From NCBI GenBank assembly GCA_030737835.1, contig CM060847.1:17817979-17881978 (forward strand): a stretch of DNA of 64,000 nt, given 5' to 3'. This DNA comes from Acorus gramineus. Taxonomy: Eukaryota; Streptophyta; Magnoliopsida; Acorales; Acoraceae. Both the position numbers and the translations under genes were made by a program. The notes beneath the pieces were generated by a model. That model ran no database searches, was not told the origin of the DNA, and saw nothing but the letters and a program-made list of their open reading frames with translations. Positions 58,141 through 64,000 of this stretch are shown piece by piece; the first letter of the stretch is position 1; each line of letters opens with the position of its first letter.

Positions 58141-59151
58141 ATTGAAAAGTGAAAGGTAAGTAAGCCGGTCTGTTATCAGAAATAAAATATCCAAAAATTT
58201 AAAAAATTATCAAAAATAAAATATCCAAAAAAATTGGAATTTCGAATGATTTGACATGCAACGGTAAAATATGACATGAGAAAATATAAAATATAACAAG
58301 TTTTTTTTGTATTTATACCACTCTACGGAACCTATTTATTTTTAAATTATTAAAATATTTAAAAATTATGTACATTCACCATATTAGTTATTTCAATTTA
58401 AATTTCTATTAAAACAGTTAAAAGTAGAGAAGAAATGAGAAAAATGGGTTATTTTTTATTTTGTATATTTTATTTTAGCAAACACAATATTTATATAAAT
58501 AAAACTATTAATTTCAACTAATTTTATTTTGCATATAAAAGTATTTAAAATGATAAATTTTAATATAAGAACACTTAGATATTGATCGGAAGAAAAAAAG
58601 AGATAAGTTTGAATGACTCACAGTTGATTTAGAAAGAATAAAAGATTAATTAGATTATTATGTTTAATTATTTATATTATGAAAAAAATTATATTAAGAT
58701 TATTTTTATCACTTTTACTTCTTAGTTAAGAACTAACTATGATTAAATTTGATTTTGATTAAAAAAAATTACAAATACACATTTTTTCATTAAAAAATTC
58801 TAATGATATAAAAATAAATATGTTATTTGTGATGATATAAAAATAAATAATATATTTTTTATGGTATACATACGAAAAATCCATTATAAAATCATGTTTA
58901 TATTATATATTATTCATATCTATTGTCCTTATGATAAATTACAGCCATCAAAATTTAAATAACTATTGTATTTTCTATTTATGATCACGAACAGAGAATA
59001 ATAATAAAATCTCATAATTTAATTTTGTTCTCTCTTAACGTATCACTTCACCATCATTAAATACATCAATTATCCGAAAACAAATTCAATATTAAAATCT
59101 ATATTTAAATAATTTATGAAAGAATATAGATATAATATCTGATCCTTTAAA
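58141..59151. other. Very AT-rich intergenic DNA
   Basis: Nothing recognisable; long A/T-only stretches. Confidence 0.5.
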
Positions 59152-59545
59152 CCCCCGTTTTGAAACAGGAATATGACTTATTCTTGAATGTAAATTTATT
59201 CCGGTATAAGTGAGGATAAAATGATTTTATGTTTAGTTGTGTTTTAAATTATTCTCGTTCATAAACGTAAGAATAAATTTTTTTTTGTTTTGGTAAAATG
59301 AGAATAAAGTATGGATAAAGATTTATAAAATATGAAAAAATAATTATAGTCGATTTAACAGTAGACCCATATATTCTTTAAGTAGAATAAACTTTAATTC
59401 CAGGAGTTAGTTGAAATCCGTATACTACTTTATATTAGTTTATTCTAAGCATACTTTATCCCTATCTATTCTATGTTTCCAAACACCCAAAATTTCTTAT
59501 TCCCCTTTGTCCTAGGTTATCCATGACTTTATTCTCATTCCAAAA
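59152..59545. mobile_element. MITE, family A copy 2
   Basis: It is collinear with 1488-1930 over most of its length (CGTTTTGAAACAGG, AAACGTAAGAATAAAT, AATAAAGTATGGATAA). The right end is diverged. Non-coding. Confidence 0.6.
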
Positions 59546-59902
59546 GATTTAACAAATGTTCCTTAACACATATTGTAATATATAAATTACTTAAGAAACT
59601 CAGAACTCAGAAGGGATTTAAAAACAATGAGCCTTGTAAGAGACCAGAACAGCTTATGATCTGAACAGAGAATATGAGCAGATAAACCCAATTCAGAAAT
59701 CTTGGACAGTAAAAGACAGTTTTTTTTTTTTTTTTTTTTGGAGTTTAAGACAGTTTTTGCTTGCATGTATGTACAAAACACATCGATCTTCACATGAACG
59801 CTCTTATCATATTATACCTCAAAGTCTAAACGGCATACAAGAAGGCCAAGAACACAACACAAAGATACAACAATGACTGGACAAACCTCTGAAGAACTGA
59901 AG

Positions 59903-61957
59903 CTAGGTATGCTTTAGATGTGGGATGGGTTGAGAACTTGGAAAGGATGCAGCAGTGTCGGTCTCCTCGCTTTCGTCGAACTCAATTGGTTTCCTGTCAA
60001 GGTTCCTATGCATCATCAGATGGGAGAACAAATATAAAGTTCAATGGAGGATTGCATGGCATGTGTAGCAATGACCAACCTAAGTTATAGAGTTCATGTA
60101 CATTATAACCATAGTGAAATAACACTATGAGGAGTGAGAAGTGTTGATTGTTCAATTATAATTTCTAAACAAATTACAGTGATCCTCAAAGAAAACACAT
60201 TTCTTTATATGAATCCACCCAAGGTGCATAAACATATAATTCATTCCTCACATGAGAAGAAAAATGTACATGTCAGACTTTGCAAAATTAGGAAACATAG
60301 TCACAAAGTCTTGTATCGCAAATATTAGGCAGTGATTATGCTTAGTACGGTAAATGTGAATTCATATCATGGGAAAAGTACGTTACAAATACAAAAATAT
60401 TAGATTATTTTCTTGATGTGTTTTGATCATTAGTACTAGAAATATCATTAGTACTAGAAATACACACAAAAACTTCTTTGGCAGGTGTGAAAGCGGTACA
60501 ATGATTAGGGTTGATTGTCCAAATATAATTTCTAAACAAACTAACAAGAGATACTCAAAGAAAACAAATTTCTTTATATAAGTCCACCCAATATGCATAA
60601 ACATACTTACTGGAATAAAATATATATGCATAAACTTGAAATTCATTCCTCACACCAGAAGAATTTACATTCTAGCATTGCAAAATTAGCTGAACATATG
60701 ACACAGAACAGAGGAAAACAAATCATACCTTGTAGGAAAGAGCTTCTCATCTGATAGAGCCTTCTCCAACCTCACCTCAAACGGTGTAGCATGCCAACTG
60801 ACCTTCTGGTCCTGCAAATGTATCTATTGATGAATACGTACATTATATCTGCAACAATGTGAGGGAGGGAACGTGAAGGCGCACGAAGTGTACCTCCTTG
60901 TATTTGTTAGTCGAATTTGGTATGCCATTTCCATCCCACTCCTTGGGAGAGATGGGAGAAGGCTCTTTATCAGACCAATGTGCAAAGACAGTGCCAATGA
61001 TTGGCCTATCTCCTTGAGGGCTTTTGCTGGAACGTGAATTTTCCCTGGAGAAGGGTTTGTTATTATGATTTCTCTCATCATTCGCAGTCACAGGCCTCAG
61101 CCACTGTGACAAACTGGCTTCCACGGCCATTGATTTATGTTGTATCTGTTCTCCATTGTCACTATGTGTTATGCCATGCGCTGTTGTTGGAGTGGCAGGA
61201 ATTGAATCATCCAAATTCATCTCTTTTACAGGCCTCGCATATTCTGGACTCATGTCTTCACTTTGCTGGGAAGAGTCCACTCTCTCACTCAGAGCTTTCC
61301 ACTGAGAAGTGTTCAGGACAGGTTTCAATACCGGATAGACATACGGAGTGAGAATCCTGGTATTCCTCGCAGTTGCAATGCCTTCCATGTTTGTTGAATT
61401 CACGGTTCCAGGAGTCTGCATCTGGTCTGTAAGCTTTAGTGGAGTCGGGAATGGAGATTGCTTTAATTGAGGCTGTCGGATTTGACGATCTGCCTCAGAT
61501 GGAGATATTCTTGATGGGATCATGTCTGATTGGTAATCATTTTTTGCATTCGTATATTCGAACCGCACACACTTTTCTGTGTTGTGCATTGCTGGGCAAT
61601 TCCCAGGACTATGAGATCTATCAACCTCTGCAGAATTCTGTGGTTCCTCAGACATACACCTTCAGAATCATGGAACAGTTAATGAACAAAAACAATTTTC
61701 GAGTCAAAATTAAGCATGCATTGACAAACACAAATGAAAATTATCATTTCATCAGTGAATAAAGTTTAAAACCTATACCCGCCAGACTCATGTAATTGAG
61801 AATCTGAATGTGCAGGCAATGGAGGGGGCAGCTTATCCAATTGCAGTTCCTTTAAAGATGAGCCAGTCCCATTGCGAGAGAGAACTATTTTCTCAGATGC
61901 TTCTCGAAGTTCTTCCGGGGTTTCCAGTAGTGCCCCACATGACATGAGGAATTTGGC
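59903..61957 (-). CDS. JASON: JASON-like protein, C-terminal exons (5' end not identified)
   Basis: Arabidopsis JASON organises the meiosis II spindles in pollen mother cells; mutants form unreduced (2n) pollen. Four minus-strand exons join in frame with GT-AG borders: 61779-61957, 60894-61659, 60729-60811 and 59903-60005, giving 376 codons plus stop. The first has AKFLMSCGALLETPEELREA, the family's conserved N-terminal block. The long exon is Ser/Pro/Thr-rich, low in order, and ends with RPIIGTVFAHWSDKEPSPIS and WDGNGIPNSTNKYKE. Then come VSWHATPFEVRLEKALSDE and RKPIEFDESEETDTA, the conserved JASON C-terminal motifs. The N-terminal exon (MGCFF-type in Arabidopsis) is not visible and probably lies beyond 64000. 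The 3' UTR extends toward 59600. Confidence 0.9.
60008..60728. other. JASON last intron with imperfect duplication
   Basis: A 700-bp intron. It holds two diverged copies of a block with TATAATTTCTAAACAAA, TCAAAGAAAACA and TTTCTTTATATGAATCCACC (about 60157-60270 and 60519-60660), offset near 360 bp. No gene. Confidence 0.6.
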
Positions 61958-61979
61958 CTGCATTAGAATCATGTCATGA

Positions 61980-63120
61980 ATATCACTGCCTTAAATACAT
62001 TATTTTAAGAAAATGTGATAAGGGAAACCTTCAGAAAGCTCATTAAACTGGGTACATTTGCATTTGCATGGAAGAGTATTAGATTATGGTAATTGGAGAA
62101 TAGAATTCATCTTTTTAGTAATTTCATTTTCAAGTCCCATGAATTTTTCTATGATTAAAGAAAGATAATGGGAAAATACATCATATTTCCAGTTGAAAAA
62201 ATCAATCCAGTTTGAGTGAAATCAAATAATTACCTAGTTAGCTTCCGTGGTTAACGAACTATGTAGAGCCACTTGCATGAAATGCATGTGTGCAAGCATT
62301 ATTTGAGTATGAACTAAACATCCACAAGATGCTAATAATTCATATATTGGATTTCTACCATTAAATGAGGCATTTTGTACCATGTATAACAAAACATCAC
62401 CTCTAATTATCTGTCAGAGCAATTTGCCAACTGCAAATATATCATTTATTCAATTCACAGCCTAAGCATTGAACTGTGATGGAGTAAATGCATGTTAAAG
62501 CATGACCAGAATGAGTAACAATAAAGGCAATCATCATTCTCAATAGCTATAAAAATAGCCAATGACACTCGAATTGTGTACTTCACTTGCAGATATCATA
62601 ACATGCAGGGAAGAAAAAGATACAAGAGAACTGATCAACTCTATGAAACTATCAAGATAGCGGGGAAAAAGAAGGCCAGGCACAGGTATAATAAAACCCG
62701 TAACTCGAAAACTAGAGAGATATAATGGTTAGAATTGTTTTAGAAGACTAATAAAAGCATAACTACCCACATATCTTCAATTAAGTGTGCTAAATGTGAG
62801 ATATAGAACCGTTGGCAAAGGAAGTGGGATGGTCTGAAATATATTGTCTCACGCCGTACAGCTAAGTCAAAATAATCATCCTTAATATATGATGCCACAG
62901 AACACAGTGATACTAATACTATATACATCAATGAACAAATTTGCAGTGTATTAATTAACTGAATTGCATTGTAAGGTGCAATACATCAAGGACATGTTTG
63001 GCTATGGTAGAAGATAATTACGCCAATTGAACTAGAGCTGCCTAACTGAATTTGCAATATATAAAATGCAAAAAAGTCAGAAGTTCAGGATTGTAATACA
63101 ACAAGCAACAGACAAGAAAC
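61980..63120. other. Probable JASON intron
   Basis: No exon recognised; AT-rich with no clear repeat. Confidence 0.4.
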
Positions 63121-63131
63121 TTAAAACTAAC

Positions 63132-63155
63132 CTGCAAAGCAGTTGTACTCCACAT
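63132..63155 (-). other. Candidate alternative first coding exon of the JASON-like gene
   Basis: ATG TGG AGT ACA ACT GCT TTG CAG followed by a good donor (GTTAGT) is in phase with the exon starting at 61957 and would give MWSTTALQ-AKFLMSCG. It may be an internal exon or alternative start. Evidence is the splice signal and phase only. Confidence 0.3.
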
Positions 63156-63439
63156 AGTCTGATTAGTTAGTTCTTCAATTTATAGACCAGTTGCCATGAA
63201 TTGCAAATTATTCTAAATTAACACACTAGCACACTGTTGAAGTCTACATCCCAGTTAGTAAACTAATTGACATCCACATAAGAACTTTGTTATGATTCAC
63301 ATGCATGCATGGATGACCTGGCGCAGGAAAATGGGTGTTAGCAGCATATGTGAAAAACACTTGGAACTCCATACACTGTGTCCGGAACTGCAGGTATGGT
63401 ATATGAAAAAGAAATTTAGGGATGATTGGAGTTTTGAAG

Positions 63440-64000
63440 CATGAATGATCGCTTTCCACAAAGTGTTATTTGTCCCCACTGAACGAATTGAGTTTGCTAG
63501 AGGGTTCAGACAAAACAATTCCACGATACAACAAAACTATGAAAATCTGCAGATAACAACTCTGAAGATTTTCCAATTTACTCTCTACAACTGTTTGAAT
63601 TGAGAACAAAATCTGTTCAAGGAAAAGACTTATATAGGGACTTAGGAGTTGCCTACACATCCTTTCATGAATTCAGATATTGATGAAGGGATGTCTGTTG
63701 GTTGAGTTTTGAAGAGTTGCCGTCTTTGGAGGAAGAGATTGTTGGCCAACAATTCAAACAGCAAAAAGGAAATCCATTAAGAAATTACATCTGATTATTT
63801 TTTACTCGCACACACGCACGTGCAAAGTGCTAAGTGCGCCTAATACGTGCACCTAATAATGCACCTTATGCGCCTACGCATATGTGGACCACTTTCCCTT
63901 TGTCTTTTCTAGACACCACTCTATGAGTGGGCCATTATATAAAGTGAAAAATTCATTTCTCACTTCTAATGTGGGACTATTCCCAAAGACACCAACATAT
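63440..64000 (+). repeat. Dispersed repeat R, copy 2
   Basis: Related along its length to 35250-35890 (see that entry for shared blocks); runs off the window edge. It carries TTATATAAAGTG and GTGGGACTATTCCC near its right end. No coding region; the minus open frames here are incidental. Confidence 0.5.

Overview
The window is nuclear DNA from a flowering plant, most likely a eudicot. It is AT-rich, its genes have many small exons with GT-AG introns, and the space between and inside genes is filled with plant retroelements, MITEs and a piece of plastid DNA. The species cannot be named from sequence alone. All calls come from reading and translating by eye; no alignment or database search was run.

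Five host genes can be supported. (1) NPSN11-type Qb-SNARE, plus strand, ten coding exons 6588-19048, 262 aa, with a probable non-coding first exon near 4560-4665. (2) CFS1-type FYVE/SYLF endosomal protein, plus strand, four coding exons 26096-31733, 477 aa; its non-coding first exon probably lies near 23380-23502. (3) Phi-class glutathione transferase, plus strand, three exons 32515-33302, 211 aa. (4) Germin-like protein, minus strand, two exons 33990-34768, 221 aa. (5) JASON-like protein, minus strand, the last four coding exons 59903-61957; its start is not identified and probably lies past the right edge. NPSN11, CFS1 and JASON relate to membrane traffic or cell division and GSTF and GLP to stress chemistry, but plant genes are not in operons and no shared pathway is implied.

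Layout: 1-4400 MITEs and a LINE scrap; 4400-19400 NPSN11, whose introns 4 and 5 are swollen by LINE relics, a 3.6-kb solo LTR and a 283-bp tandem triplication; 19400-26095 a GC-rich insert with a 40-bp perfect palindrome, then a 3.7-kb inverted duplication (two 1.68-kb arms, 327-bp spacer) that appears to hold two head-to-head copies of the CFS1 promoter and first exon, then a plastid ycf1 fragment; 26096-31733 CFS1; 32340-34900 GSTF and GLP, tail to tail; 35250-59600 almost entirely repeats (solo LTRs, LINEs, gypsy and copia relics, a broken Myb/SANT-like transposon gene, MITEs); 59900-64000 JASON-like gene and a dispersed repeat.

The most striking structures are the inverted duplication upstream of CFS1, three related long LTRs (two of them solo LTRs with perfect 5-bp target duplications nested in minus-strand LINEs), the extreme GC-rich core inside one LTR, and the triplicated LINE segment in an NPSN11 intron. 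I found no clearly new biochemical system.
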